A stretch of DNA of 38,858 nucleotides, taken from assembly GCF_010811875.1 (NCBI RefSeq), contig NZ_VKHP01000059.1:1-38858 (forward strand), given 5' to 3'. Source of the stretch: Bradyrhizobium uaiense. Its GTDB lineage: Bacteria; Pseudomonadota; Alphaproteobacteria; Rhizobiales; Xanthobacteraceae. The notes under the pieces were generated by a model that saw only the letters and a list, made by a program, of their open reading frames with translations, searched no databases and was not told the DNA's origin. Shown here in pieces: positions 22,372 to 33,064 of the stretch; positions within the stretch are counted from its first letter, which is position 1, and each line of letters starts with the position of its first letter. The position numbers and the translations under genes are program-made.

Positions 22372-23191
22372 ACGGGGACTCCTTGCCGGGCACCGCGCCT
22401 GTGACGCGTTCCGGATGGGTAAAGATTTCAAATCCATCGGCGCGGGCGATCGCGGCGAGCGTGATGCCGGCGGCATCTGCCATCCGTACCGCAAGCGCTG
22501 TCGGCGCCGACACGGCAGCAATCAGCGGTGCACCGATCGCGGCGGTCTTCTGCACCATTTCGACCGAGACGCGGCTGGTCAGCAGCACGATGCCGTCGCT
22601 CGCGTCGATCTTGTCGCGGGCCAGCGCGCCGGCGAGCTTGTCGAGCGCGTTGTGGCGGCCGACGTCCTCGCGAAGCGCCACGATGCCGCGCGTGGCGGTC
22701 CAGAACGCGGCGGCGTGTACGGCGCGGGTCTGGTGATTGATCTCCTGCAGCGGTGCGACTGCTGCTACCGCGGTCATGATCTCGCGCGGGGAGAAGACGC
22801 GGCCGGCAGGCACTACCGCGGCCGGCCGGACTGCTTCGCTGATCGAGTCCAACCCACAGAGGCCACAGCCGGTCGGGCCAGCGATGTTGCGCCGCCGCTC
22901 GGCGATCCACTCGGCCTTGTCGGGCTTGAGCCACATCCTGAGCTCAATGCCGTCGTCGAGCTCGACGATGTCGAGGGTCTCGATCTCGTCGGCCGATTGC
23001 ACGATGCCTTCGCTCAGGCTGAAGCCGACAGCGAAGTCGCCGAGGTCCTCGGGCGAGCCCATCATCACGGCGTAGGTGCCGCCATTATAGGTCAGCGCCA
23101 GCGGTGTCTCTTCCGGGATCAGCCGCGCGCCGTCGCTGAAGACGCCGTCGCGCCAGACTTTCCGGTTCGCCTTGTGGACGGGCTCGCGCAT
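22355..23191 (-). CDS. fdhD: Formate dehydrogenase accessory sulfurtransferase FdhD (FdsC)
   Basis: The product has 278 residues. It carries the Cys pair in GPTGCGLCGLDS (Cys109 and Cys112), the site that takes sulfur from a cysteine desulfurase and passes it to the molybdenum cofactor. TRGIVALREDVGRHNALDKL and LTSRVSVEMVQKTA are strong FdhD signatures. Sulfuration of the bis-MGD cofactor is required for formate dehydrogenase activity. The start codon is two bases after the fdsA stop and the gene overlaps fdsD, so it belongs to the same transcript. In Fds operons this gene is also called fdsC. Confidence 0.95.
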   Translation of the reverse strand: MREPVHKANRKVWRDGVFSDGARLIPEETPLALTYNGGTYAVMMGSPEDLGDFAVGFSLSEGIVQSADEIETLDIVELDDGIELRMWLKPDKAEWIAERRRNIAGPTGCGLCGLDSISEAVRPAAVVPAGRVFSPREIMTAVAAVAPLQEINHQTRAVHAAAFWTATRGIVALREDVGRHNALDKLAGALARDKIDASDGIVLLTSRVSVEMVQKTAAIGAPLIAAVSAPTALAVRMADAAGITLAAIARADGFEIFTHPERVTGAVPGKESPYVVVA

Positions 23192-23193
23192 CG

Positions 23194-26070
23194 TTACTCC
23201 GCGGCTTCCACGACAGGCGCGATGCGGCGGGAGTTGCGTGCCTGCTCGTCATAGGCCTTCTGCCAGTCGGACGGGCCGTTCGAGGGCGAGATCTGCACTG
23301 CGGTGACCTTGTACTCGGGACAGTTGGTCGCCCAGTCGGAGAAGTCGGTCGTGATGACGTTGGCCTGGGTGTCCGGGTGGTGGAACGTGGTGTAGACCAC
23401 GCCCGGCGCCACGCGGTCGGTGATCTCTGCGCGCAGCGTGGTCTCGCCGGCGCGGCTCGCCAGCCGCACCCAGTCGCCGTCGCGCACACCACGCTGCTCG
23501 GCGTCGTGCGGATGGATCTCGAGCCGGTCCTCGGCGTGCCAGACCACGTTCTCGGTGCGGCGGGTCTGCGCGCCGACATTGTACTGGCTGAGGATGCGGC
23601 CGGTGGTGAGCAGCAGCGGATAGCGCGGGCCGGTGCGCTCGTCGGTCGCGATATATTCGGTGATGATGAACTTGCCCTTGCCGCGTACGAAGCCACCGAT
23701 ATGCATCACGGGCGTGCCTTCCGGCGCCTTCTCGTTGCAGGGCCACTGTACCGAGCCGAGTTGGTCGAGCCTCGCGTAGGAGACGCCCGCGAAGGTCGGC
23801 GTCAGCGCGGCGATCTCGTCCATGATCTCGGACGGATGGCTGTAGTTCATCGCAAAGCCCATCGCCTTGCCAAGCATGATCGTCACTTCCCAGTCGGCAT
23901 AGCCGTTGAGCGGCGTCATCACCTTGCGGACGCGCTGGATGCGGCGTTCGGCATTGGTGAAGGTACCGTCTTTCTCGAGGAAGGTCGAGCCGGGCAGGAA
24001 GACGTGGGCGTAGTTCGCGGTCTCGTTCAGGAACAGGTCGTGGACGATGACGCATTCCATCGCCGACAGCGCCGCCACCACGTGCTTGGTGTTGGGGTCG
24101 GATTGCAGGATGTCCTCGCCCTGCACGTAGAGCCCCATGAAGGTGCCCTCGATCGCGGCATCGAACATGTTGGGGATGCGCAGGCCCGGCTCATTGTTGA
24201 GCTTGACATTCCACATCGCCTCGAACTGCTCGCGTACCGCGTCACCGGCGATGTGGCGATAGCCCGGCAGCTCGTGCGGGAACGAGCCCATGTCGCAGGA
24301 GCCCTGCACGTTGTTCTGGCCGCGCAGCGGGTTCACGCCGACGCCGGGCCGGCCGATATTGCCGGTCACCATCGCGAGGTTGGCGATCGCGATCACCGTA
24401 GTCGAGCCCTGGCTGTGCTCGGTCACGCCGAGCCCGTAATAAATTGCGCCGTTGCCGCCGGTGGCATAGATCCGCGCCGCCTCACGCAGGGCCTTCGGAT
24501 CGACGCCGGTCATGATCGCGGTCGCTTCCGGGCTGTGCTTCGGGTCTGCGACGTAGACGGCCCAATCCTCGAACTCGCTCCAGTCGCAGCGCTCGCGGAC
24601 GAAGGCCTCGTCGACGAGCCCTTCGGTGACGATGACATGAGCGAGCGCGGTGAGCACCGCGACGTTGGTGCCGGGCATCAGCGGCAGATGCAGCGCCTTC
24701 ACATGCGGCGATTCCACCATCTCGGTGCGGCGCGGATCGACCACGATCAGCTTGGCGCCCTGGCGCAACCGCTTCTTCAGCCGCGACGCGAACACCGGAT
24801 GGGCCGAGGCCGGATTGGCGCCGATGATCAGCACGACGTCGGTGTCCTCCACCGAATCGAAATCCTGCGTGCCGGCCGAGGTGCCGAAGGTCTGCGACAG
24901 GCCGTAGCCGGTCGGCGAATGGCAGACGCGGGCGCAGGTGTCGACATTGTTGTTGCCGAAGCCGCCGCGGATCAGCTTCTGCACCAGATAGGTTTCTTCA
25001 TTGGTGCAGCGTGACGAGGTGATGCCGCCGACCGTGTCGCGGCCATACTTCTGCTGGATGCCCTTGAACTTCGCGGCGGCGAAGTTGAATGCCTCGTCCC
25101 ACGACACTTCTTGCCAGGGGTCCTCGATCCGCTCGCGGATCATCGGCTTCAGGATGCGCTCCTTGTGGGTGGTGTAGCCCCAAGCGAAGCGGCCCTTGAC
25201 GCAGGAATGGCCGCGGTTGGCCTTGCCGTCCTTCCACGGCACCATGCGCACCACTTCCTCGCCGCGCATCTCGGCCTTGAAGGCGCAGCCGACGCCGCAA
25301 TAGGCGCAAGTGGTGACGACCGAATGCTCGGGCTGCCCGATCTCGATCACGGATTTTTCCGTCAGTGTCGCGGTCGGGCAGGCCTGCACGCAGGCGCCGC
25401 AGGACACGCATTCGGAGCCGAGGAAGCTCTCGTTCATGCCGGGCGAGACGCGGCTGTCGAAGCCGCGGCCGGAGATCGTCAGCGCGAAGGTGCCTTGCAC
25501 TTCTTCGCAGGCTCGGACGCAGCGCGAACAGACGATGCACTTCGAGGGATCGTAGGTGAAGTACGGATTGGATTCGTCCTTCGGCATCCAGTTGTCGTTT
25601 TCGCAGCCGTGCGCTTTGGCGAAGACGTGGTTCTCGCCCTCATAACCATAACGCACGTCGCGCAGGCCGACGGCGCCCGCCATGTCCTGCAATTCGCAGT
25701 CGCCGTTCGCGGCGCAGGTCAGGCAGTCCAGCGGATGGTCGGAGATGTAGAGCTCCATCACGCCCTTGCGCAGCTTCTTCAGCCGATCGCTCTGGGTGTG
25801 CACGACGAGGCCATTTGTCGCCGGCGTGGTGCAGGACGCCGGCGTGCCGGCGCGGCCCTCGATCTCGACCAGGCAGAGCCGGCAGGAGCCGAAGGCGTCG
25901 ACCATGTCGGTCGCGCAGAGCTTGGGGATCTGGGTGCCGGCTTCCATCGCCGCCCGCATGATCGAGGTACCCTCGGGCACCGTGATCTGGTTGCCGTCGA
26001 TGGTCAGCGTGACCATCGTCTCGGATTTGGATTTGGGCGTGCCGAAATCGATTTCCTGGATCAGCGACAT
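23194..26070 (-). CDS. fdsA: NAD-dependent formate dehydrogenase alpha subunit FdsA
   Basis: This is a 958-residue molybdoenzyme subunit. The N-terminal 2Fe-2S domain has GTQIPKLCATD, CRLCLVEIEG and ASCTTPATNG. Next are a His/Cys cluster domain (HPLDCLTCAANGDCELQ), two 4Fe-4S motifs (CIVCSRCVRACEEVQG and CVSCGACVQACPTATL), and another at CAYCGVGCAF. The Mo-bis-MGD domain has likely Mo ligand Cys383 in TCARVCHSPTG; the next residue, His384, is the conserved catalytic His. SSRCTNEETY and RGQNNVQGSCDMG belong to the catalytic domain, and LLTTGRILSQYN begins the C-terminal MGD domain. It oxidises formate to CO2 and passes electrons through the clusters to FdsB. It uses Cys rather than selenocysteine. 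It starts 13 bases after the fdsB stop. Confidence 0.97.
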   Translation of the reverse strand: MSLIQEIDFGTPKSKSETMVTLTIDGNQITVPEGTSIMRAAMEAGTQIPKLCATDMVDAFGSCRLCLVEIEGRAGTPASCTTPATNGLVVHTQSDRLKKLRKGVMELYISDHPLDCLTCAANGDCELQDMAGAVGLRDVRYGYEGENHVFAKAHGCENDNWMPKDESNPYFTYDPSKCIVCSRCVRACEEVQGTFALTISGRGFDSRVSPGMNESFLGSECVSCGACVQACPTATLTEKSVIEIGQPEHSVVTTCAYCGVGCAFKAEMRGEEVVRMVPWKDGKANRGHSCVKGRFAWGYTTHKERILKPMIRERIEDPWQEVSWDEAFNFAAAKFKGIQQKYGRDTVGGITSSRCTNEETYLVQKLIRGGFGNNNVDTCARVCHSPTGYGLSQTFGTSAGTQDFDSVEDTDVVLIIGANPASAHPVFASRLKKRLRQGAKLIVVDPRRTEMVESPHVKALHLPLMPGTNVAVLTALAHVIVTEGLVDEAFVRERCDWSEFEDWAVYVADPKHSPEATAIMTGVDPKALREAARIYATGGNGAIYYGLGVTEHSQGSTTVIAIANLAMVTGNIGRPGVGVNPLRGQNNVQGSCDMGSFPHELPGYRHIAGDAVREQFEAMWNVKLNNEPGLRIPNMFDAAIEGTFMGLYVQGEDILQSDPNTKHVVAALSAMECVIVHDLFLNETANYAHVFLPGSTFLEKDGTFTNAERRIQRVRKVMTPLNGYADWEVTIMLGKAMGFAMNYSHPSEIMDEIAALTPTFAGVSYARLDQLGSVQWPCNEKAPEGTPVMHIGGFVRGKGKFIITEYIATDERTGPRYPLLLTTGRILSQYNVGAQTRRTENVVWHAEDRLEIHPHDAEQRGVRDGDWVRLASRAGETTLRAEITDRVAPGVVYTTFHHPDTQANVITTDFSDWATNCPEYKVTAVQISPSNGPSDWQKAYDEQARNSRRIAPVVEAAE

Positions 26071-26083
26071 CGTGATTTCCTTG

Positions 26084-27648
<1,565 letters not shown>

Positions 27649-27652
<4 letters not shown>

Positions 27653-28125
27653 CGCTGTGCCTCCGCGACCAGCGCGTCGATCCGCGCTTCATCGAGCCGG
27701 CCGATCACGCGGCCATCCAGCATCGCGGAGGGCGCGGTGGCGCAGAGCCCGAGGCAGTAGATCGGCTCCAGCGTCACGCGCTCGTCCGCCGTGGTATTGC
27801 CCAGGGACACGCCGAGCTTGGCCTCCGCGCGCGCCGCAAGCGCATCGCCGCCGGCCGCCTGGCAGGCCTCGGCGCGGCAGAGCTTGAGGACGTGGCGTCC
27901 GGCCGGTTGCTTGCGGAAATCATGATAGAAGGTGAACACGCCGTGCACCTCGGCGCGGGACAGATTGAGCGCCTCGGCGACCATCGGGATCGCAGGCTCC
28001 GGTACGTAGCCGAAGGCTTCCTGCAGCGCGTGCAGGATCACCAGCGTCGCGCCTTCGAGCCCGGCATGCTCGGCGATGATCTCGGCACCGCGCGCCTTGT
28101 CCCAAGGTTCGTATCCCACCGTCAT
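27649..28125 (-). CDS. fdsG: NAD-dependent formate dehydrogenase gamma subunit FdsG
   Basis: The product has 158 residues, of the NuoE type. It is a thioredoxin-fold 2Fe-2S protein with a helical start (LVILHALQEAFGYVPEPAIP and HGVFTFYHDFR) and the cluster ligands in LKLCRAEACQAAGG and IYCLGLCATAPSAM. It works with FdsB in electron transfer to NAD+. It is the first gene of the minus-strand fds operon; GAGAAG lies upstream of ATG 28125. The divergent LysR regulator begins 256 bases away, so the promoters face each other. Confidence 0.95.
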
Positions 28126-28210
28126 CAGCGCTTCTCACGATCAGTTTTTTGCTCCGCACATCAGAGTTGGAATCGTTCGAAACATCAATAAAGCTGTCTC
28201 ATGCGGCGAT

Positions 28211-28240
28211 TGCGAAACGCGATTAATAGCGTTGCCAAAT
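28211..28240. promoter_or_regulatory. Candidate LysR-type operator between fdsG and fdsR-like gene
   Basis: AACGC (28216-28220) and GCGTT (28229-28233) form a perfect inverted repeat around GATTAATA, and the similarity extends outward (TTGCGAA on the left, GCCAA on the right). It is A/T-rich in the centre and of LysR-site size, and it lies midway between the divergent genes. Further GATCGATC-type repeats follow at 28241-28255. No binding data. Confidence 0.45.
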
Positions 28241-28381
28241 CGATCGATCCGGGATCGCAATAATGTTCTGGAATCACGCACTTCCGGGCCGCTTTGGATT
28301 TCGGGATCGCACCCTGATCGTGCTACCTATGGACACGCCGGGCTGCCATTTGGGGCACCGTTTTCCGAGGGGGTTTGAACC

Positions 28382-29278
28382 TTGATCGACAAGCTGGAAC
28401 TTCTGCTGGCGCTGGCCAAGGAACGGCATTTCGGCCGGGCTGCGGAGGCCTGCGGCGTCACCCAGCCGACCATGTCGACCAGCCTCAAGCAGCTCGAGGA
28501 AATCCTCGGCGTCATGCTGGTGCAGCGCGGATCGCGCTTCCAGGGCTTCACGCCGGAGGGCGAACGGACGCTGGACTGGGCGCGGCGCATCGTCGGCGAT
28601 GCACGGGCGATGAAGCAGGAGATCAACAGCCTCAAGGACAAGCTGTCGGGCGAGATCCGGATCGCGGCGATCCCGACTGCGCTCGGCATGGTGGCCTCGC
28701 TCACCACGCCGTTCCGCGCGCGCCATCCCGATGTGCGCTTCCGCATCCAGTCCTGTACGTCGGCCGACGTGCTTGGCCTGCTTGAAAATCTCGAGGTCGA
28801 TGCCGGACTGACCTACATCGAGAACGAGCCGATCGGCAAGGTCCGCACCATCCCGCTTTACAATGAGAGCTATCGTCTGCTGACGGCGCCGGATGCGATG
28901 TTCGGCGACCGCAAGCAGGTGACGTGGAAGGAAGTCGGCACCGTGCCGCTCTGCCTGCTCACGCCCGACATGCAGAACCGCCGCATCATCGATCGGGCGC
29001 TGACCTCGGTCGGCGCGGAAGCGACGCCGACGCTGACGTCGAATTCATTGCTGGTGCTCTACACCCATGTGAAGACCGGACGTTGGGCCAGCGTGATGCC
29101 GGCCAAGCTCGCCGAGACGCTGGGCCTCGCCGATGCCGTGCGCAGCATTCCGATCGTCGATCCGGTGGTGGACTACAGCATTGGCCTCGTGATCCCGCAG
29201 CGTGATCCGATGACGCCCTTGATCGCGGCCCTGGTGCAGGTCGCGCGTGAGGTCGCGCCCAAGCTCGAGAGCGCGTAA
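28382..29278 (+). CDS. fdsR: LysR-family regulator of the fds operon (FdsR-like)
   Basis: The product has 298 residues. The N-terminal winged HTH (FGRAAEACGVTQPTMSTSLKQ, about residues 18-38) is followed by a linker helix and an effector domain (IRIAAIPTALGMVASLTTPF; LLENLEVDAGLTYIENEP). The start is TTG 28382: an in-frame TGA lies two codons upstream, no ATG fits, and GAGGGGG at 28367-28373 is at perfect spacing. FdsR is known in Cupriavidus as regulator of the adjacent fds operon, responding to formate. Here the divergent arrangement and the inverted repeat at 28216-28233 support the same role. The name rests on position and family. Confidence 0.85.
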   Translation: MIDKLELLLALAKERHFGRAAEACGVTQPTMSTSLKQLEEILGVMLVQRGSRFQGFTPEGERTLDWARRIVGDARAMKQEINSLKDKLSGEIRIAAIPTALGMVASLTTPFRARHPDVRFRIQSCTSADVLGLLENLEVDAGLTYIENEPIGKVRTIPLYNESYRLLTAPDAMFGDRKQVTWKEVGTVPLCLLTPDMQNRRIIDRALTSVGAEATPTLTSNSLLVLYTHVKTGRWASVMPAKLAETLGLADAVRSIPIVDPVVDYSIGLVIPQRDPMTPLIAALVQVAREVAPKLESA

Positions 29279-29295
29279 GCGCGGCAATCGAGCGC

Positions 29296-29344
29296 TTCCA
29301 CTACGGTTCCACTACAGACGATCGCCGCGCCTCGGCGCGCGGCG
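29296..29344. other. Direct repeat and GC hairpin between fdsR and mdoG
   Basis: TTCCACTAC occurs at 29296-29304 and 29307-29315, spaced one helical turn apart, which is operator-like. Then CGCCGCGC (29323-29330) pairs with GCGCGGCG (29337-29344), a strong stem without a T run. The first could serve mdoG regulation and the second the end of fdsR. Confidence 0.3.
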
Positions 29345-29435
29345 AAGCAATTGTCCTGCGCTTCTCACAATCATGGAACTCAGCGACGGCTGAGCGGTTT
29401 CATTGCGGCGTCCCGGTCAGCAAGCAGGAGCCGAT

Positions 29436-30950
29436 TTGAATCGTCGCCAGTTACTCCACGGATCGGCCATGTTGCCGGCACTGATGCTCTTGCCGCAGCG
29501 GGAGGTCGCCGCCGCGGGGAACACGTATGATGCACCCTTCAACCCGTCGGTGGTGAGGGAGCTTGCCCGCAATCTCGCCAGCAAGTCGTTCGAGGCGCCG
29601 GACGAGAAGTTGCCCAATGGCCTGACCGATCTGAACTACGATCAGTACCGTTCGATCCGCTTCGCGCCGGAGCGCGCGTTGTGGCGTGGCGCGAAACTGC
29701 CGTTCGAGGCTCAGTTCTTCCATCGCGGCTTCTTCTACAAGAACAAGGTCAGGATTTTTGAGGTCGCCGACGGCAAGGTCAGCGAGGTCGGCTACAGCAA
29801 GGACATGTTCTCGTTCGGCGAGACCGTCCCTCCGTTCACTGAGGCGGATCTCGGCTTTGCGGGATTTCGGATCCACGCGCCGATCAACAAACCGGACTAT
29901 TACGACGAGGTCTGCGTCTTCCTCGGCGCGAGCTATTTCCGCGCCGTCGCCAAGGATGAGACTTATGGCCTGTCGGCGCGCGGCCTATCGATCGATACCG
30001 GCGAAGCCAAGGGCGAGGAGTTTCCGTTCTTCAAGGCGTTCTGGCTTGAACGTCCAGTGCCCAACGCGACCTCACTCGTCGTTCATGCCTTGCTCGACAG
30101 CAGGAGCTGCGCCGCAAGCTATCGCTTCACGATCAGGCCGGGCAAGACCACGGTGTTCGATGTCGAGGCATCGCTCTATCCGCGCGCCGATCTCGAGCAT
30201 GCCGGCCTCGCGCCGATGACGAGCATGTTCTTCTTCGGGCCCAATGATCGCAACGAGGTCGATGACTTCAGGCCGTCGGTGCACGATTCCGACGGCCTTG
30301 CGATCTACAACGGCAAGGGCGAGAGCCTGTGGCGTCCCCTGAGCAATCCGCGGGATCTTCAGATCAGCACGTTCCAGGACATCAATCCGCACGGCTTCGG
30401 GCTGATGCAGCGGGAGAAGAATTTCTTCGCCTATCAGGACATCGAATCGAGCTTCGAGAAGCGCCCGAGCCTGTGGGTCGAGCCGATCGGCGACTGGGGC
30501 GAGGGCGCGGTGATCCTGTTCGAGATTCCGACCAAGGAGGAGATCCACGACAACATCGCCGCGTTCTGGCGGCCGAAGGCGCCGCTCAAGGCCAAGAGCG
30601 AGACCAATCTCACCTATCGGCTGCATTGGGGACCTGACGCGCCGAAGCCGCATTCGCTCGCGCGCTTCACGCGCAGCGGCATCGGCGCCCGCGGCGAGGG
30701 CAGCAAGCTGTTCGTGCTCGACCTGTTCGGCGACAATCTGAAGGGGATCGATCCCGGCGCCATCAAGGGCGTCGTGTCGGCCGAGAAGGCCGAGATCACG
30801 AACATCGTCACGCAGCCGAACCCGAACACCGGTGGGTGGCGGCTCAGCTTCCAGTGCGCGGTGAAGAGGGAGCCGATCGAGCTGCGCGCGCATCTCGCGC
30901 AAGACGACAAGCCGCTCTCGGAGATCTGGGTCTATCGATGGGCGCCATAG
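29436..30950 (+). CDS. mdoG: Periplasmic glucan biosynthesis protein MdoG/OpgG-OpgD family
   Basis: The product has 504 residues from TTG 29436, chosen because AGGAG (29426-29430) lies five bases upstream and the protein then begins with a Tat-like signal, NRRQLLHGSAMLPALMLLP. A TTG 33 bases upstream in frame is a less likely start. The mature part starts near ANTYDAPFN and covers the whole MdoG family domain: LNYDQYRSIRF, FFHRGFFYK, GFRIHAPIN, and EKNFFAYQDIESSFEKRPS with the acidic Asp typical of the family. The Tat signal resembles that of OpgD more than OpgG. The protein modifies or extrudes linear osmoregulated periplasmic glucans made by MdoH. The last 13 bases overlap the mdoH start. 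Confidence 0.9.
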   Translation: MNRRQLLHGSAMLPALMLLPQREVAAAGNTYDAPFNPSVVRELARNLASKSFEAPDEKLPNGLTDLNYDQYRSIRFAPERALWRGAKLPFEAQFFHRGFFYKNKVRIFEVADGKVSEVGYSKDMFSFGETVPPFTEADLGFAGFRIHAPINKPDYYDEVCVFLGASYFRAVAKDETYGLSARGLSIDTGEAKGEEFPFFKAFWLERPVPNATSLVVHALLDSRSCAASYRFTIRPGKTTVFDVEASLYPRADLEHAGLAPMTSMFFFGPNDRNEVDDFRPSVHDSDGLAIYNGKGESLWRPLSNPRDLQISTFQDINPHGFGLMQREKNFFAYQDIESSFEKRPSLWVEPIGDWGEGAVILFEIPTKEEIHDNIAAFWRPKAPLKAKSETNLTYRLHWGPDAPKPHSLARFTRSGIGARGEGSKLFVLDLFGDNLKGIDPGAIKGVVSAEKAEITNIVTQPNPNTGGWRLSFQCAVKREPIELRAHLAQDDKPLSEIWVYRWAP

Positions 30951-33055
30951 TCACGTCGCCACATCCGGACGTCGCCGCGGTGGCCGACGGTTTCCTGCCA
31001 CGAGAGAGCCCGCTTGCGATGGCGGCCGCCGATCTCGGCCAGCCGCCTCGCGCGGTGAGCAAGCCGGTATCGGTCGGCGCCGGCATGTTGATGCGCCGCG
31101 CCTTCATCCTGGTGCTGACGGCGGCGCTGACTGGCGCGGGCGCCTACGAGATGTACATGGTGGTCCAGGTCGGCGGCGTGACGATCATGGAATGGATGGT
31201 GCTGGTGCTGTTCGCGGCGTTGCTTGCCTGGATCGCATTCTCCTTCGCCTCGGGGCTGGCCGGTTTCTTCGTGCTGCTTCGGCGCAAGGGCAACGCGTTG
31301 CCGATCCGCGAGGATGGTCCGCTGCCGCAGCTCACGAGCCGGACCGCGGTGCTGCTTCCGACCTATAATGAGAACCCGCATCAACTGATGGCGCGCCTGC
31401 GCGCCATCTACGAATCCATCGAGGCGACCGGGCAAAGCGAACGCTTCGACTGGTTTGTGCTCAGCGACACCCGCGATCCCGATATCTGGATCGCCGAGGA
31501 GCAGGCGTTCCTCGCGCTCAGCGATGCCTGCGGCGGGAGGCTCTACTACCGGCATCGCGCCGACAACACGGCACGCAAGGCCGGCAATCTCGGCGAGTGG
31601 ATCACGCGATTTGGTGGCGCCTACCAGTTCATGATCGTGCTCGACGCCGACAGCCTGATGTCGGGCGACACCATGGTGCGGATGGTGCATGCCATGGAGA
31701 CCAATCCGCAGGCGGCACTGCTGCAGACGCTGCCTGTCATCGTCAATGCGCGCAGCCTGTTCAGCCGCTTGCAGCAGTTTGCCGGCCGGCTGTACGGGCC
31801 GATGGTCGCCGCAGGCGTTGCGTGGTGGCACGGCTCCGAGGGCAATTACTGGGGACACAACGCCATCATCAGGATCGAGGCTTTTGCGCAGCAGGCCGGC
31901 CTGCCCGAGCTCTCCGGACGCAAGCCGTTCGGCGGCCATATCCTGAGCCACGACTTTGTCGAGGCGGCGCTGATGCGGCGCGCCGGCTGGGGCATCTACA
32001 TGGCGCCGATGCTCGGCGGCAGTTTTGAGGAAGTGCCGCCGTCGCTGCTGGATTTTGCCGCGCGCGACCGGCGCTGGTGCCAGGGCAATCTGCAGCATCT
32101 CGCCGTGCTGCGTACGCGCCGCCTGCACTGGATCTCGCGGCTGCATTTCATGACCGGGATCGGATCCTACATCACCGCGCCAATGTGGCTGTCCTTCCTG
32201 CTGCTCGGGATCCTGATCTCGTTGCAGGCGCGCTTCATTCGCCCCGAATATTTTCCGAAGGGGTTTTCGCTGTTCCCGAACTGGCCGGCGCAGGATCCGG
32301 TGCTCGCTGCGTGGGTGTTCGGTCTCACGATGGCGCTGCTGATCGTGCCGAAGCTGCTCGGCTTCATCCTGCTGCTGACGCGGCGGGAGGTGCGCCGGCA
32401 ATTCGGCGGCGGCTTTCGGGCGCTGACGGGTGTCATCGCCGAGGTGCTGATCTCGGCGATGATCGCGCCGGTGATGATGGTGTTCCAGTCGATTGCCGTG
32501 GTCGAGATCCTGCTCGGCCGCGATGCCGGTTGGCAGACGCAGCGGCGCGACGACGGCGAAGTCGAGCGGCAGGAGCTCTATCGTAAGTACGGTGTCCCCA
32601 CCGCCTGCGGTGTCGCGATGGCGATCAGCGCCTGGGCGGTGTCGCTGCCGCTGCTGCTGTGGATGTCGCCGGTGATCGTTGGCCTGTTGTTTGCGATTCC
32701 GATCGGCGCCTGGACGGCGAAGCCTGCGATGCGCGCGCTGTTCGTGACGCCGGAGGAGAGCGGGCCGCCGCGCGTGCTGGTCCGTGCCAACGAGCTGGCG
32801 TCGCAGCCCGCCCACGCCTCGGCCCCCGCGCTCGCAATGCTCCGGCAGGATTCCGGCCTGCTGCAACGTCATCTCGCGTCGCTGCCGCCGGCGCAGCGCG
32901 GCGGTCCGGGCGAGATCGACCTTCATCTCGCGGTGGCGCGTGCGCGGATCGAGGCGAGCGACAGCTTTGATGAGGCGCTCGCGCATCTGACGCCACGCGA
33001 GACGCTGGCCGTGCTCGGCGATCCCGCGGTGCTGGAGGGGATACTCGCGAAGTAG
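30938..33055 (+). CDS. mdoH: Glucan glucosyltransferase MdoH/OpgH
   Basis: This is a 705-residue inner-membrane GT2-family glucosyltransferase from ATG 30938. After two N-terminal helices (FILVLTAALTGAGAYEMYMV and MVLVLFAALLAWIAFSFAS) the cytoplasmic catalytic domain has LPTYNENPHQL, LDADSLMSGDTM (the DxD metal site near 235), HDFVEAALMRRAGW (general base region), and DRRWCQGNLQHL near 378, the processive (Q/R)xxRW motif. The C-terminus has at least five more membrane helices. It uses UDP-glucose to make the beta-1,2 backbone and moves it to the periplasm. Together with mdoG it is a two-gene operon. Bradyrhizobia mainly make cyclic glucans, so a linear-glucan system is of interest. Confidence 0.93.
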   Translation: MGAIVTSPHPDVAAVADGFLPRESPLAMAAADLGQPPRAVSKPVSVGAGMLMRRAFILVLTAALTGAGAYEMYMVVQVGGVTIMEWMVLVLFAALLAWIAFSFASGLAGFFVLLRRKGNALPIREDGPLPQLTSRTAVLLPTYNENPHQLMARLRAIYESIEATGQSERFDWFVLSDTRDPDIWIAEEQAFLALSDACGGRLYYRHRADNTARKAGNLGEWITRFGGAYQFMIVLDADSLMSGDTMVRMVHAMETNPQAALLQTLPVIVNARSLFSRLQQFAGRLYGPMVAAGVAWWHGSEGNYWGHNAIIRIEAFAQQAGLPELSGRKPFGGHILSHDFVEAALMRRAGWGIYMAPMLGGSFEEVPPSLLDFAARDRRWCQGNLQHLAVLRTRRLHWISRLHFMTGIGSYITAPMWLSFLLLGILISLQARFIRPEYFPKGFSLFPNWPAQDPVLAAWVFGLTMALLIVPKLLGFILLLTRREVRRQFGGGFRALTGVIAEVLISAMIAPVMMVFQSIAVVEILLGRDAGWQTQRRDDGEVERQELYRKYGVPTACGVAMAISAWAVSLPLLLWMSPVIVGLLFAIPIGAWTAKPAMRALFVTPEESGPPRVLVRANELASQPAHASAPALAMLRQDSGLLQRHLASLPPAQRGGPGEIDLHLAVARARIEASDSFDEALAHLTPRETLAVLGDPAVLEGILAK

Positions 33056-33064
33056 CGTGGGGGC

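Noticed and set aside
23377..25014. A 545-codon open frame antisense to fdsA
   Set aside because: It has low-complexity His/Asp/Arg/Gly composition and lies wholly inside the well-supported fdsA.
30932..32986. A 684-codon open frame antisense to mdoH
   Set aside because: It is Gln/Arg/His-rich with no domain; mdoH on the plus strand has all family motifs.
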